Of a stretch of 38,732 bases of DNA, positions 19,781 through 28,963 are shown one piece after another (the stretch's first letter is position 1; the number at the start of each line of letters is the position of its first letter). Position numbers and translations under genes: made by a program. This DNA is from Candidatus Rifleibacteriota bacterium (GTDB lineage: Bacteria; Riflebacteria; Ozemobacteria; Ozemobacterales; Ozemobacteraceae), in the NCBI GenBank assembly GCA_029565415.1, contig JAKQOH010000127.1, positions 1 through 38,732 of the forward strand, read 5' to 3'. A model generated the notes under the pieces. It saw only the letters and a list, made by a program, of their open reading frames with translations, ran no database searches and had not been told where the DNA came from.

Positions 19781-20167
19781 TCAGGAGTCCGCGTCCGGCT
19801 TTTGGTCCGGGGGCGGGGGGGCTTTCGCGGGTTCGATCCTGCGCAGCAGATCCAGGATGTGGTCGCCTTCCCGGATCGACGGGTCATACCGGAATGCCAG
19901 CTCGGGAATCTTCCGGAGCTGGACGGCCTTTTTCAGTTCTCCCCGCAGGACGGGCTTGGCCGAATCGAGGCCCCGCTGGGCCGCCTCGGGATCCAGGCTT
20001 TCCTCGAGCAGGCTGAACGAGACCCGGGCAAGATGGAAGTCAGGGCTTATATCGACCGCTACAAAATGAACCCCCCGCACGCGCGGGTCGTTGATGCGGC
20101 GCTGGAGGATTATCGAAAGTTCGCGCAGAATCGTCGATTCGACGCGCTCGAGGCGATGTGAGGTCAT
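19781..20167 (-). CDS. rbfA: Ribosome-binding factor A
   Basis: 128 residues. The KH-like fold is recognisable from the start (RLERVESTILRELSIILQR) and NDPRVRGVHFVAVDISPD, with the typical spacing. RbfA binds the 30S precursor and assists 16S rRNA 5'-end maturation, especially in the cold. The C-terminal tail is proline- and aspartate-rich (AKAPPPPDQKPDADS). It overlaps ylxP by four bases (ATGA) and has GGGAG five bases before its ATG. It belongs to the nusA-infB operon. Confidence 0.95.
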   Translation of the reverse strand: MTSHRLERVESTILRELSIILQRRINDPRVRGVHFVAVDISPDFHLARVSFSLLEESLDPEAAQRGLDSAKPVLRGELKKAVQLRKIPELAFRYDPSIREGDHILDLLRRIEPAKAPPPPDQKPDADS

Positions 20168-20451
20168 AGATACTCCCAGTCCTGTGAGACCACCTGGATC
20201 TGGTCGTGATCCGCGATGATATCGTCGATCTTCTGGCCCATCTGGGCCAGAAGCGTCCGGTCATTCGAAACGAGCGCCACACCGACGGTGCCGCGCTGCC
20301 AGAGGTCGTTGTGGTCGACCTCCGATATCGAGGCGTTGAACTTCGCGCGGACGCGGTCGATGACGCAGCGGAGCACCTGCCGCTTTTCCTTGAGGCTGTG
20401 GACCTCGGGAAAATGCAGCTCGAAGGTGCCGACCGCCACGATCATCGCCAT
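20164..20451 (-). CDS. ylxP: DUF503 family protein (YlxP)
   Basis: 95 residues. The family pattern is clear: a beta strand, then LHFPEVHSLKEKRQVLRCVI, then NASISEVDHNDLWQRGTVGV. It is a small ferredoxin-like fold without membrane segments. Known: in Firmicutes YlxP sits between infB and rbfA, as here, and has been linked to RbfA function; its biochemistry is not settled. The ribosome site is weak and it follows infB by 22 bp. It overlaps rbfA by four bases, so the two are probably made together. Confidence 0.9.
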   Translation of the reverse strand: MAMIVAVGTFELHFPEVHSLKEKRQVLRCVIDRVRAKFNASISEVDHNDLWQRGTVGVALVSNDRTLLAQMGQKIDDIIADHDQIQVVSQDWEYL

Positions 20452-20473
20452 CCGCGAAACAACCGCCTTTGTA

Positions 20474-22924
20474 TTATACGGCTCGCTCTATTTCCTTGAG
20501 CCGGAAGAACTCGACGACGTCCTTCTCTTTCAGGTCGTTGTAGTTGGCTACGCCGATACCGCACTCGTAGCCCTGCATGACCTCACGGACGTCGTCCTTG
20601 AACCGCTTGAGCGAACTGAGCTTGCCTTCGTAGATCTCGACGCCGTCGCGGATGATGCGCACCTGCGCATCCCGGGCGACCTTGCCGTCGATGACGTAGG
20701 AGCCGGCGATCGCGCCTGCGCCCGTGATCTTGAACACCTTGCGCACCTCGGCGCGGCCGACGACTTCTTCCTGGTATTCGGGCTCGTACATGCCCTTCAG
20801 GGCCAGCTTCACGGCGTCGATCGCGTCGTAGATGATCCGGAACACCTTGATGTCGACACCTTCGCGCTGGGCGATCTCATCGACCCCGTGGGCGGGTCGG
20901 ACGTGGAAGCCGATGATGACCGCGTTGCTGGCGGCGGCGAGCATGATATCCGACTCGGTGATCGCGCCGACGCCGGTGTGGATGGCATTGACCTTCACCT
21001 CGGCCGTCGTCAGCCGCTCGAGCGAATCCTTCAGCGCGCCGGCCGAGCCCTGGACGTCGGCCTTGATGATGATGTTCAGCTCCTTCACCTTGCCGTCGGT
21101 CACGCGCTGGAAGATGTCGATGAGCTTGAGGCGGTTCTCGCGGGTGAGACGATCCTCCCGCTCCTTCTTCTGGCGCAGGACGCCGACATACCGGGCGAAC
21201 TTCGCGTTCTCGACGACCATCAGCGTGTCGCCGACCCGGGGCACATCGTTGAGGCCGATCAGAGCGACCGGTGTCGAGGGCGGGGCGTCCTTGACCCGCT
21301 GGCCGGCGTCGTTGATGAGCGCCTTCACGCGGCCGAACGAGGTGCCGCAGATGATGTTGTCGCCCATGCGAACGGTGCCGTTCTGCACGAGCACGGTCGC
21401 GATCGGTCCCATGCCCTTGTCGAGCTTGGCCTCGATGATCGTGCCCTTGCCGCCGCGGTCAGGGTTGGCCTTGAGCTCCATCATCTCGGACTGGAGCAGA
21501 ATCATCTCGAGCAGCTCGTCGATGCCGTCCCCGCGCTTGGCTGATACCGGCACCATGATCGTTTTGCCGCCCCAATCCTCGGCGACGAGGTTGTAGGGCA
21601 TCAGCATCTGCTTCACTTTTTCCTGGTTGGCTTCCGGCTTGTCGACCTTGTTGATCGCCACGATGATCGGCACGTTCGCGGCCTGGGCGTGGTGGATCGC
21701 CTCGATCGTCTGGGGCTGCACGCCGTCATCGGCGGCAACGACCAGGATCGCGATGTCCGTCACCTGGGCGCCCTGGGCGCGCATCGCGGTGAAGGCCTCG
21801 TGGCCGGGGGTGTCGAGGAAGCAGATCGTGCCGTTCGGGGTTTTCACCTGATACGCGCCGATATGCTGGGTGATGCCGCCGACTTCGCCTTCCGCGACGC
21901 GGGAGTGGCGGATCTTGTCGAGCAGCGAGGTCTTGCCGTGGTCGACGTGACCCATGATCGTGACGACCGGGGGCCGCAGATGCAGTTCGGAAGCCTCGTC
22001 CGGCTCCTCTTCGAACTCGATCACGTCGTTGCTGAACGCAATATCCTTGCCGAATTCGCGGCCGATGACCTGCACCTGGTCGGGTTCGAGCCGCTGGTTG
22101 AGGCTTGCGAAGACGCCGATCGACATCAGTTTCTTGACGATCTCGACGCCTTCGATGTGCAGGTATTTCGCGAGATCGCTCACGGTGATGTCCTGGGGAA
22201 CGATGACGCGCGGAATCTGCTCTTCACCCGAAGCTTCCCCGCCCATCTGGAGCTGGGTCTCGGTTTCGAGCTCGGCCAGCTTTTCCGTGTCGCGCAGCTC
22301 GGCCAGAAGCTTTTTCGGAACGTGCGGCCCCTTCATCAGTTTCTTGATCTTGTCCTTCTTCTTTTTCAGCTTCTGGGGCGGCGCCTCTTTCTTGACGGGC
22401 GTCGTCTTGATGATCGTGATCTGCTGGTTGACCTCGACCTCCTCCACCTCGTCGAGACGAGGCGGTTTCGGACCGAGCTTTTTCTTGTCATCGCGCACCG
22501 GCTGGGCCGACGGGGCGGCGGGGCGCTGCGGCTGCTGAGCCTGCGGAGCCGGCTGTGCCGGCCGTGGCTGCTGAGCCTGCGGAGCGGACTGGGGCGGCCG
22601 CTGCGGCTGTACGGGCGGCTGAACCGGCCTCGTGGCCTGGGCGGGCGGCTGGGCCGGCCGGGGCTGGGGGGCGGGCTGCACCGGGGCCGCGGGCCGGGCC
22701 TGCTGCGGCGGCTGGGGGGCCGTGGCTGCGGGCTTCGCCGGCGCCTGCGGCTGCGCAGCGGCGGGCGTCTTCCCCTTCTCGAAATGCTTCCGGAGAGCTT
22801 CCAGCATTTCATCCGAAACCGAGGTGAAAGGATGCTCCTTCACCTGGAAGCCCAGCTTCCCGAGGAGCGTGGCCAGATCCTTGTTCGATACGTTGTATTG
22901 CTTGCTGAGTTCGTGTAGTCGCAT
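20474..22924 (-). CDS. infB: Translation initiation factor IF-2
   Basis: 816 residues. Domain order: IF2 N-terminal helical module (1-50), a low-complexity Pro/Gln/Ala linker (about 52-145), a Lys-rich segment (177-205), a second N-module (240-300), then the GTPase core with G1 GHVDHGKT (325-332), G3 DTPGHE (371-376) and G4 NKVD (425-428). Domains C1 and C2 follow and bind initiator tRNA. IF2 brings fMet-tRNA to the 30S subunit and promotes subunit joining. AAAGGA precedes the ATG. It lies 25 bp after nusA; ylxR and an L7Ae-like gene, often found between them in Firmicutes, are absent. Confidence 0.98.
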   Translation of the reverse strand: MRLHELSKQYNVSNKDLATLLGKLGFQVKEHPFTSVSDEMLEALRKHFEKGKTPAAAQPQAPAKPAATAPQPPQQARPAAPVQPAPQPRPAQPPAQATRPVQPPVQPQRPPQSAPQAQQPRPAQPAPQAQQPQRPAAPSAQPVRDDKKKLGPKPPRLDEVEEVEVNQQITIIKTTPVKKEAPPQKLKKKKDKIKKLMKGPHVPKKLLAELRDTEKLAELETETQLQMGGEASGEEQIPRVIVPQDITVSDLAKYLHIEGVEIVKKLMSIGVFASLNQRLEPDQVQVIGREFGKDIAFSNDVIEFEEEPDEASELHLRPPVVTIMGHVDHGKTSLLDKIRHSRVAEGEVGGITQHIGAYQVKTPNGTICFLDTPGHEAFTAMRAQGAQVTDIAILVVAADDGVQPQTIEAIHHAQAANVPIIVAINKVDKPEANQEKVKQMLMPYNLVAEDWGGKTIMVPVSAKRGDGIDELLEMILLQSEMMELKANPDRGGKGTIIEAKLDKGMGPIATVLVQNGTVRMGDNIICGTSFGRVKALINDAGQRVKDAPPSTPVALIGLNDVPRVGDTLMVVENAKFARYVGVLRQKKEREDRLTRENRLKLIDIFQRVTDGKVKELNIIIKADVQGSAGALKDSLERLTTAEVKVNAIHTGVGAITESDIMLAAASNAVIIGFHVRPAHGVDEIAQREGVDIKVFRIIYDAIDAVKLALKGMYEPEYQEEVVGRAEVRKVFKITGAGAIAGSYVIDGKVARDAQVRIIRDGVEIYEGKLSSLKRFKDDVREVMQGYECGIGVANYNDLKEKDVVEFFRLKEIERAV
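22530..22585 (-). repeat. 20-bp direct repeat in the IF-2 linker
   Basis: A 20-bp sequence (22530-22549) recurs exactly at 22566-22585, 36 bases (12 codons) apart. It encodes the repeated APQAQQP units of the Pro/Gln linker. Slippage or unequal recombination here would change linker length in frame. Confidence 0.7.
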
Positions 22925-22949
22925 GTATGTCCTTTCCCTCCCGGTTGCC

Positions 22950-24038
22950 TCAGACGGCGCTCGGCGGTTCTTCGCCGGTTTCCGGAGCGACCGGAGCGGC
23001 TGGAGCCTCGGTCTTGATGTCGATCTTGATGCCGGTCAGTTTGGAGGCGAGCTTCACGTTCTGCCCCTCTTTCCCGATTGCCAGCGAGAGCTGCGTCGGA
23101 TCCACGATCGCCAGAGCCGACCGGCCGCCGTCCCCCACCGTGACGGAGAGCACCTTGGCCGGGCTGAGCGCGTTCGTGACGAATTCGACCGGGTTTTCAC
23201 TATACCGGACGATATCGATCTTTTCGCCGTTCAGTTCATCCACGATCCCCTTGATGCGGCTGCCCTTGAGACCGACGCAGGCGCCCACGGGATCCACGCG
23301 GCCGTCCGCGCTGTGCACGGCGACCTTCACCCGAAGTCCCGCTTCCCGGGAGCTGCTTTTGATCTGGACGATCCCGTCGGCGATCTCGGGAACGGCCTGC
23401 TCGAACAGTTTCTCGACGAACTTCGAGCTGCTGCGCGAGAGAATGATCTGCGGCCCCTTCACCGTGAACCGGACCTCGGTGATATAGCACTTGATACGGT
23501 CGTTCGTCCGGAACACCTCGCCGGGAATCTGCTGCTGCGGAGGCATCACGGCTTCGGCGCGGATGAACTCGACGTACACCTGGCCGCGCTCAACCCGCTG
23601 CACCTTGCCCGAGAGGACCTGGCCGACGCGGTCCTGGAACTCCTTGTAGATGATGCTGCGCTCGGCCTCCTTGAGCTTCTGGCTCACGACCTGCCGGGCG
23701 GTCTGCGCGGCGATGCGGCCGAAGGAAGGCGGCGTCACGTCCTCCTCCACCACGTCGCCGATGGCGGCGTCTTCCTTGAGCTCGCGGGCCTCCTCGAGAG
23801 TGAACTGCCGGTCGGGCTCGTCCATGTCGTCTTCCGTCTCGACCACGGTGCGCCGCGCGATGACCCGAAAGGCGCCGGTTCCCTCCTCGAGGGTGACCCG
23901 GACATCCTCCTCCGAATCGAAATTCTTGCGGTAGGCGATCACCAGGGCCTCTTCGATGGCCTGGATCAGGACTGACATCGGGAGGTTCTTCTCGGCGACG
24001 ACTTCTTTGAGGGCATCGTACAGGTTGTTCTTGGTCAT
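22950..24038 (-). CDS. nusA: Transcription termination/antitermination factor NusA
   Basis: 362 residues from the ATG at 24036-24038, which has GGGAGG five bases upstream; the longer open frame reaches into rimP. Order: N-terminal RNA-polymerase-binding domain (1-~125), S1 domain (VGQVLSGKVQRVERGQVYVEF), then KH1 and KH2 (VGACVGLKGSRIK; LAIGKEGQNVKLA). The acidic repeats of E. coli NusA are missing, as in most non-proteobacterial NusA proteins. It modulates pausing, intrinsic termination and rRNA antitermination. It is the second gene of the operon, 16 bp after rimP. The tail is Ala/Pro/Glu-rich. Confidence 0.97.
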   Translation of the reverse strand: MTKNNLYDALKEVVAEKNLPMSVLIQAIEEALVIAYRKNFDSEEDVRVTLEEGTGAFRVIARRTVVETEDDMDEPDRQFTLEEARELKEDAAIGDVVEEDVTPPSFGRIAAQTARQVVSQKLKEAERSIIYKEFQDRVGQVLSGKVQRVERGQVYVEFIRAEAVMPPQQQIPGEVFRTNDRIKCYITEVRFTVKGPQIILSRSSSKFVEKLFEQAVPEIADGIVQIKSSSREAGLRVKVAVHSADGRVDPVGACVGLKGSRIKGIVDELNGEKIDIVRYSENPVEFVTNALSPAKVLSVTVGDGGRSALAIVDPTQLSLAIGKEGQNVKLASKLTGIKIDIKTEAPAAPVAPETGEEPPSAV

Positions 24039-24054
24039 GGAGGCCTCCCTTGTG

Positions 24055-24546
24055 TCATCCTCGTTGTTTGGTCTTGGCAGGGAATTCGAACACGACGCGG
24101 GCTTCACGCACCCGCTCCAGGGGGATGTCGCGGGTTCCCGTGGCGGTCAGGACGGTTGCACGGCCATCGGCGAAGGCCTGGAGCCGGCCTTCGAACACTT
24201 CCTTCGGCTGGTCGCCCTCGGGCTGCAGGGTCCAGCGCACCAGCCGGCCCAGCTGCCGGGTGTAATCGACGGGGCGCTTCAGCAACCGCTCGACCCCGGG
24301 CGAGCTCACCTCGAGCGTGTAATGCTGATGGATCAGGTCCGTGGCTTCGAGGAACTCCTCGAGCGCCCGGGAGACGGTTTCGCAGTCCTCGACCTTGACG
24401 CCGGTGTCGCAATCGATCTTGACCTCGAGCGTCAGTTGCCGGTTCACGGGCCGCAGCGACACGTCATACAGGTCATACCGGCCCGCGAACGTCTGCTCGA
24501 TGAACTCGCGCACGCCCGCCAGGACCGCTCCCGTGTCGTGACCCAT
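24055..24546 (-). CDS. rimP: Ribosome maturation factor RimP
   Basis: 163 residues from the ATG at 24544-24546 (GGGAG eight bases upstream), preferred over a TTG eleven codons earlier. The N-terminal alpha/beta domain includes LEVKIDCDTGVKVEDCETVS and LEVSSPGVERLLKRP, the latter being the most diagnostic RimP block. The C-terminal SH3-like barrel follows (FEGRLQAFADGRATVLTATG). RimP helps assemble the 30S subunit. It is the first gene of the nusA-infB operon, with a candidate promoter at 24639-24667 and a leader of about 85 bases in which no riboswitch was recognised. Confidence 0.95.
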   Translation of the reverse strand: MGHDTGAVLAGVREFIEQTFAGRYDLYDVSLRPVNRQLTLEVKIDCDTGVKVEDCETVSRALEEFLEATDLIHQHYTLEVSSPGVERLLKRPVDYTRQLGRLVRWTLQPEGDQPKEVFEGRLQAFADGRATVLTATGTRDIPLERVREARVVFEFPAKTKQRG

Positions 24547-24638
24547 GCCATGCTCTCCCGGACAAAGATTCAACGGCAATTCGCATGGATCTGCGCTCCC
24601 GGCGGCTGATGATCGCGCGAACTGCCTGTTGGGCCGTC

Positions 24639-24667
24639 AGTCTAGCATGATCACCCGCGTAAATCAA
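24639..24667 (-). promoter_or_regulatory. Candidate promoter of the rimP-nusA-infB operon
   Basis: TTGATT (24662-24667) and TAGACT (24639-24644) are 17 bases apart on the minus strand, each matching four of six consensus positions. The site is the only plausible one in the 159-bp gap before rimP. The same gap holds a six-bp hairpin (24700-24716) over the stop of the upstream binding-protein gene, without a T-run. Confidence 0.5.
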
Positions 24668-24705
24668 GGCGGCCGGTTTCCCTGCCTGACAGAGGAGTCA
24701 CTCCC

Positions 24706-25944
24706 TTATCGGGAGTCCCGGACGGGCATCGGAACGAACCTGCCGCCGATGACTTTGGCGAAAATGACCGGCCGGCCGTCGTCGTTGTATTCATTGAAGC
24801 TGATCGGCCCGGTCACGCCCGGGAAGTCGCGGGTCGCTGCCAGGGCGTCGCGGATGCCGACTTTGCTGGTGCCGCCGCGCTCGATGGCACGGGCCATCAG
24901 ATACACGGCGTCATAGGCGTGCGCGGCAAACGAGTCGGGCCGTTTGCCGTACCGCTTCAGGAAATCCGTGATGAACTTGCGGGTGACGGGGTCGTTGCGC
25001 GTGTCGTCGAAGGGGTAGGTGACCACCGTGCCTTCGGCCGCCTCTCCTGCCATCTCGATGAATTTGGGAGACACCATGCCGTCGGCTCCATAGATCCGGC
25101 CCGCGTATCCGGCGCCCCGGATGGCCTTGACGAGGGCCGCGCACTCGCTGTACAGGCCCCACAGGATCAGCGCATCCGGCTTCTCACGGCTCAGGGTCGC
25201 GATCTGGTCGGGAAACGACGTCTGGCCGGGTTCGAAATACTGTTTGAAAACAAGCGGCGTGTTTCGCGAGACCGCGATCTGCGCGATCGTCTTGCCGCCC
25301 ATTTTGCCATACCGGTTGTGCTGCTGGAACAGACCGACGCGCTTGTGGCCGTCCCGTCCGAATACCAGATCGGCGATCGCGGCGCCCTGGGCCCGGTCGT
25401 CGACGAGACACCGGAACATCCAGGGGCTGGCGATCATCTGCACCGTCGGGTCCGTGCTGACCGTCGTCAGCTGGGCCGTTTCGGCCTTGAGCGTGATGCG
25501 TGCCGCCACGTGGGTGCAGCCCGAGTGGACCGAGCCGATGATCGACAGGACCTTGTCCTCGAACAGCAGCTTCACGGTCTGGTGTCCGTTTTCCCCCATG
25601 TCGTTCCGGTCGTCGCGATAGACGAGCTCGAGGGGCTTGCCGTGGATGCCTCCGCGCGCGTTGATCTCGTCGCGGGCCATGTCGGCCCCTTCCTTCATCG
25701 CGAGACCATACTCGGCGCCGCTGCCCGAAAGCGATGCCAGGACACCGACCCGGAGGGTCTTCAGGTCGTCGCTGGTTTCCCGGAACGCGCGTGCCGGGCC
25801 GTTGTACTCGAACGGGGCCGTCCATTGGTGATACGCCTTGACCTGTTGTCCCTGCGCCGCCGGAAGCAGCGTGAAGAACAGCAGGGCCGAGAACGCCAGG
25901 TTGCGGAGCGGAACGAGGGGGATGCGGGATGTTGTCGCGTTCAT
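24706..25944 (-). CDS. Periplasmic Leu/Ile/Val-type (PBP1 fold) substrate-binding protein
   Basis: 412 residues. A signal peptide spans 1-32 (long n-region, hydrophobic FSALLFFTLLPA, cleavage near AAQG-QQ); there is no lipobox cysteine. The mature part is a periplasmic-binding-protein type 1 domain, with LRVGVLASLSGSGAEYG (64-80), GADMARDEINARGGIHGKPL and IIGSVHSGCT as family signatures. Known: relatives bind branched-chain or other amino acids, amides or aromatic acids for ABC import, or serve as sensors. No permease or ATPase gene is near. It lies 19 bp after a beta-propeller gene with a good AGGAG, so it is probably co-transcribed and may act as a sensory partner rather than a transporter part. 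The ligand is unknown. Confidence 0.88.
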   Translation of the reverse strand: MNATTSRIPLVPLRNLAFSALLFFTLLPAAQGQQVKAYHQWTAPFEYNGPARAFRETSDDLKTLRVGVLASLSGSGAEYGLAMKEGADMARDEINARGGIHGKPLELVYRDDRNDMGENGHQTVKLLFEDKVLSIIGSVHSGCTHVAARITLKAETAQLTTVSTDPTVQMIASPWMFRCLVDDRAQGAAIADLVFGRDGHKRVGLFQQHNRYGKMGGKTIAQIAVSRNTPLVFKQYFEPGQTSFPDQIATLSREKPDALILWGLYSECAALVKAIRGAGYAGRIYGADGMVSPKFIEMAGEAAEGTVVTYPFDDTRNDPVTRKFITDFLKRYGKRPDSFAAHAYDAVYLMARAIERGGTSKVGIRDALAATRDFPGVTGPISFNEYNDDGRPVIFAKVIGGRFVPMPVRDSR

Positions 25945-25963
25945 ACGGTTTCTCCTGTCCGGT

Positions 25964-27031
25964 TCACAGCTTCAGTGAAACGGTGTACAGCCCCGAGGCG
26001 GTTCCGACCCAGAGCGTGTCGCCGACGAAATCGACGGCCCAGACGAAGTCGCCGGCCGGAGCTTCGGGGGTCGTTTCGGTCTTCCAGGTGCCGTTCTCGA
26101 ACGTGAGCAGTTCGCCCCCGGGACCCCGGGTGTTGCGACGGTAGGTGACCCACTTGCCCCTCGCGAAATCGTGGATGCACAGGCCCTTGTCGGTGCCGAT
26201 CGCGCAGAGTCGGCCATCCGGTGACATCTTGACGGTGTTGATGAAATCGCTCGGAAGGCCCGAGTCGGAGTCCTTCACGGTCCAGGTGTTCCAGTTTTTG
26301 CCGTCGTAGCGGGTCAGCCCGAAATAGGCCCCCGAATAGACGACGTTGCCGACGGCCGAAATGGCGACCTGGATCTCGTGCAGAGGCCCGTCGTTGCGCA
26401 CGACATCGACATCGAAGATTTCGTCCGGATCGGCATAGGAATCGATCGTGCCGTCTTCCCGGATACGCAACATGCCGCTGCCCCAGATGGCGAACCAGGT
26501 GTCGCCACGGCCGTTCGGTTCCGAGGAGACGCCGTAGATCCACACCTCATGCATCTTCGTGTTCTTGTCGTCGAAGGTTTTCCAGGAACGGTCGGCGAGG
26601 CCGAACCGCGAGATGCCATTCGTCGTCGCGATCCAGACATAGGGCAGGGTGACGGTGAGCCCATACACGACGTCGTTGACGAGGCCGGAATTGGCCACGG
26701 TGAACCGCTCGAACCGGCCGTTCGCGAAGCGGGCCACGCCGCCGAACGTGCCGAACCAGAGCGAGCCGTCGGTGGGATGGCGTGCGACCGAGGTGACCAC
26801 GTCGTGCGGCAGGCCGTCGGCGACGGTGTAGACGGACCAGGCCTTGCCGTCGTAATGCGCGGCCCCCTGCTCCGTGCCGATCCAGACGTCGGTCGGAGAA
26901 AAGGCCCGGACGGCGTAGACGACCCGGTGCGGAATCCGGTCGCTGACGGTCACCGCTTCCAGGGACGCTGGAATGCCCGCCAGGGTTGCCAGGAGCAGCA
27001 GGAAAAGGAGGATGCGGCTGGTGTTGTTCAT
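25964..27031 (-). CDS. Exported seven-bladed beta-propeller protein (Reg_prop-like repeats)
   Basis: 355 residues from the second ATG (GAGGG nine bases upstream); the first ATG, three codons earlier, abuts that ribosome site. It has an N-terminal signal peptide or anchor. Seven repeats end in WxGT-like strands. Numbered from the first ATG, they lie at residues 53 (WIGT), 95 (WFGT), 136 (WIAT), 182 (WFAI), 234 (VYSG), 280 (AIGT) and 344 (WVGT). Several carry GLPxDxV linkers typical of two-component-regulator propellers. Known: such propellers usually form the periplasmic sensor of hybrid histidine kinases. Here there is no transmitter domain; the protein stands alone, upstream of and probably coupled to a PBP1 binding protein. 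Function unknown; ligand sensing or surface binding is an inference. Confidence 0.82.
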   Translation of the reverse strand: MNNTSRILLFLLLLATLAGIPASLEAVTVSDRIPHRVVYAVRAFSPTDVWIGTEQGAAHYDGKAWSVYTVADGLPHDVVTSVARHPTDGSLWFGTFGGVARFANGRFERFTVANSGLVNDVVYGLTVTLPYVWIATTNGISRFGLADRSWKTFDDKNTKMHEVWIYGVSSEPNGRGDTWFAIWGSGMLRIREDGTIDSYADPDEIFDVDVVRNDGPLHEIQVAISAVGNVVYSGAYFGLTRYDGKNWNTWTVKDSDSGLPSDFINTVKMSPDGRLCAIGTDKGLCIHDFARGKWVTYRRNTRGPGGELLTFENGTWKTETTPEAPAGDFVWAVDFVGDTLWVGTASGLYTVSLKL

Positions 27032-27049
27032 CGGTTCCATCCCTCTTGT

Positions 27050-27078
27050 GATATATCAAAGTAAATATACTTTCAGAA
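27050..27078 (-). promoter_or_regulatory. A+T-rich candidate promoter for the propeller gene
   Basis: TTCTGA (27073-27078) and TATATC (27050-27055) are 17 bases apart on the minus strand. A 10-bp palindrome TGATATATCA (27049-27058) overlaps the -10. The predicted start would leave a very short leader touching the ribosome site, so the exact position is uncertain. Confidence 0.35.
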
Positions 27079-27153
27079 GGGGCGAGACAGCCCTCGTGGG
27101 TCACGCTACGGAACAGCGGAATACCCTGTCCACTGTACCCAATGAGGGATGCT

Positions 27154-27183
27154 TTGTCCAGCAGAGGGGAGTCATGGTATGAT
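27154..27183 (+). promoter_or_regulatory. Candidate promoter for the OppA-type lipoprotein gene
   Basis: TTGTCC (27154-27159) and TATGAT (27178-27183) are 18 bases apart. The predicted start near 27190 lies past the earlier in-frame ATG at 27179, which supports the later start codon at 27263. Confidence 0.45.
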
Positions 27184-27262
27184 CGCCGGCACGAATCATG
27201 ATGACGGCAGCCGGATGGCTTCGGAACCCGGCGGCCGCGGAAGGGCGAAAGGGACGGAACCG

Positions 27263-28963
27263 ATGAGAGTGATGTCTGGACGTCTGACGGGAATCCTGAT
27301 GCTGGTCGTTTTCCCGTTGCTGTTGGCCGTCGCGGGGTGCGGTGGCCGGCCGGTTGCCCCCTCCGCGCCCGTGGTCCGGGAAGAGCCGGTCTATGGCGGG
27401 GTGTATCGCCGGGCTTTCTCTTCGCCCGTCATCATGCTCGATCCCGCCGAGGTGAACGACTCGTATTCACACGAGGTGGCACGGCAGATTTTCGAGGGAC
27501 TGCTCGAGTTCGATGCGGACGGGCGTGTCGTCCCAGCGCTTGCCGCTTCCTGGACGATCAGCGCCGACCGACTGACCTATCGGCTCTTTCTCCGGCCTGA
27601 TGCGCGGTTCCAGGCCGTCAGCGGTCCCGACGACAAGCCCACGCGGAACGGCGGCCGCAGCGTTACCGCCGAGGACGTTTCGTATACGCTCCACCGGCTC
27701 ATGGCCCCCGGATTTCCGAACCGGAAGGGGAAGAACTACTTCGTGATCCGCGGAGCGGCCGCCTATGCCGCGAGCCAGACCCCGACGATCGAGGGGATCC
27801 GGGCCGTGGCGACGGACACCATCGAGTTCACGCTCGAAAAGCCGTTCACGCCCTTCCTTTCCCTGCTGGCGCTGAACTTCGCCTTCCTCGTTCCCCGGGA
27901 GGACGTCGAGGGCCTCGGGGCCGAGTTCGGCTGGAACCCCGTCGGAGCCGGGCCGTTCACCTGGGCGGGCCGGGCGAGCGACACGATCGTCCTGCGGGCG
28001 AACGCCGGATACTACCGCGGGCGGCCGTATCTCGACCGGATCGAGTTTCCTGTTATATCAGATGAAATAGAACGATTCCGCCGGTTCAAGGCCGGCGAGC
28101 TGATGCATAACGACGTGCCGGATCCCGAATACAAGAACGTCCGGCAGGATCCGGCCTGGTCGCCGTTTTTCCAGGAGGTCAGCCGCTGGGGGATCTACTA
28201 CCTCGGCTTCGATGTCACGAAGCCCCCGTTCGACAACGTGAAGGTCCGGCAGGCGATCAACGAGGCGATCGACCGGGAAGCGATCGTGAAGCTGGTCATC
28301 AACGACCGGGCGCGGATCGCCCGCGGCGCGCTTCCCCCGGGCATTCTGGGATACAACCAGAAGCTGCGGGGATACACCTACGATCTCGCGCGTGCCCGCG
28401 CCCTGCTGGCCGAGGCCGGATACCCGGCCGGAAAAGGATTTCCCGAGATCACCCTCCAGGTGAACCGGGACGAGATCCATGTGCGCACCGCCGAGTTCGT
28501 CCTGGCCAATCTGCGGGATATCGGCATCTCCTGCCGCATGAAGGAAGTGGATTTTCCGGAGCATCTGGCTGCGGTTCAGAGCGGTCAGACACCCTTTTTC
28601 CGAATGGGCTTCACCGTCGATTATCCCGATCCGGACAACTTCCTGTACAGCCTGTTCCACTCGAGCAACATCGGCCCGGCCGGCAATTACAGCCGGTATG
28701 CCAATGCCCGCGTGGATGAACTGCTGGAGCGCGCCCGGTTCGAGATCGACCCGAAAGAGCGGATCCAACTGTATCAGCAGGCCGAACAGATCATCGTCGA
28801 CGATGCCCCGTGGGTCTTCGTGTTCCATTACACGACGCACGGGATCTGGCAGCCGACTGTCCGGGGCATGAAGATCACCCCGATGGGCGCCCCCTACATC
28901 ACCTACCGCTCCCTCTGGCTCGCTTCACCCACGGCTCATTTGAAGATGACGGGAAGCAGGTAG
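27263..28963 (+). CDS. OppA/DppA-type (SBP family 5) substrate-binding lipoprotein
   Basis: 566 residues from the ATG at 27263. This start gives a normal lipoprotein signal peptide (MRVMSGR, hydrophobic run, lipobox LAVAGC with Cys26). Earlier in-frame ATGs would add up to 28 polar residues, although the one at 27179 has a good AGGGGAG before it. The mature protein has the family 5 features: ARQIFEGLLEFDADG, PALAASWTIS, TAEDVSYTLHRL, VRQAINEAIDREAI and a C-terminal DYPDPDNFLYSLF block. Known: relatives bind peptides, nickel, murein peptides or sugars for ABC import. No permease or ATPase genes adjoin it, so it is an orphan here. It is divergent from the propeller gene. Its 3' end overlaps the opposite-strand YqaA-type gene by 28 bp. 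Confidence 0.9.
   Translation: MRVMSGRLTGILMLVVFPLLLAVAGCGGRPVAPSAPVVREEPVYGGVYRRAFSSPVIMLDPAEVNDSYSHEVARQIFEGLLEFDADGRVVPALAASWTISADRLTYRLFLRPDARFQAVSGPDDKPTRNGGRSVTAEDVSYTLHRLMAPGFPNRKGKNYFVIRGAAAYAASQTPTIEGIRAVATDTIEFTLEKPFTPFLSLLALNFAFLVPREDVEGLGAEFGWNPVGAGPFTWAGRASDTIVLRANAGYYRGRPYLDRIEFPVISDEIERFRRFKAGELMHNDVPDPEYKNVRQDPAWSPFFQEVSRWGIYYLGFDVTKPPFDNVKVRQAINEAIDREAIVKLVINDRARIARGALPPGILGYNQKLRGYTYDLARARALLAEAGYPAGKGFPEITLQVNRDEIHVRTAEFVLANLRDIGISCRMKEVDFPEHLAAVQSGQTPFFRMGFTVDYPDPDNFLYSLFHSSNIGPAGNYSRYANARVDELLERARFEIDPKERIQLYQQAEQIIVDDAPWVFVFHYTTHGIWQPTVRGMKITPMGAPYITYRSLWLASPTAHLKMTGSR

Noticed and set aside
17077..20016. A 979-codon open frame on the plus strand, opposite ribF, truB, nrnA and rbfA
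   Set aside because: It crosses four well-identified genes, and its translation is Arg/Ala/Gly/Asp-rich without domains. Long antisense frames are expected from G+C-rich codon usage.
24547..24638. Possible riboswitch or leader peptide before rimP
   Set aside because: The predicted leader is about 85 bases, with no conserved riboswitch core or clear attenuator that I can recognise.
24700..24716. Hairpin over the stop codon of the Leu-type binding-protein gene
   Set aside because: Only six base pairs and no T-run; too weak to call a terminator.
27149..27262. Earlier starts for the OppA-type lipoprotein, including the ATG at 27179 with a good ribosome site
   Set aside because: They would put a long polar stretch before the lipoprotein signal peptide, and the best promoter would start transcription after 27179.
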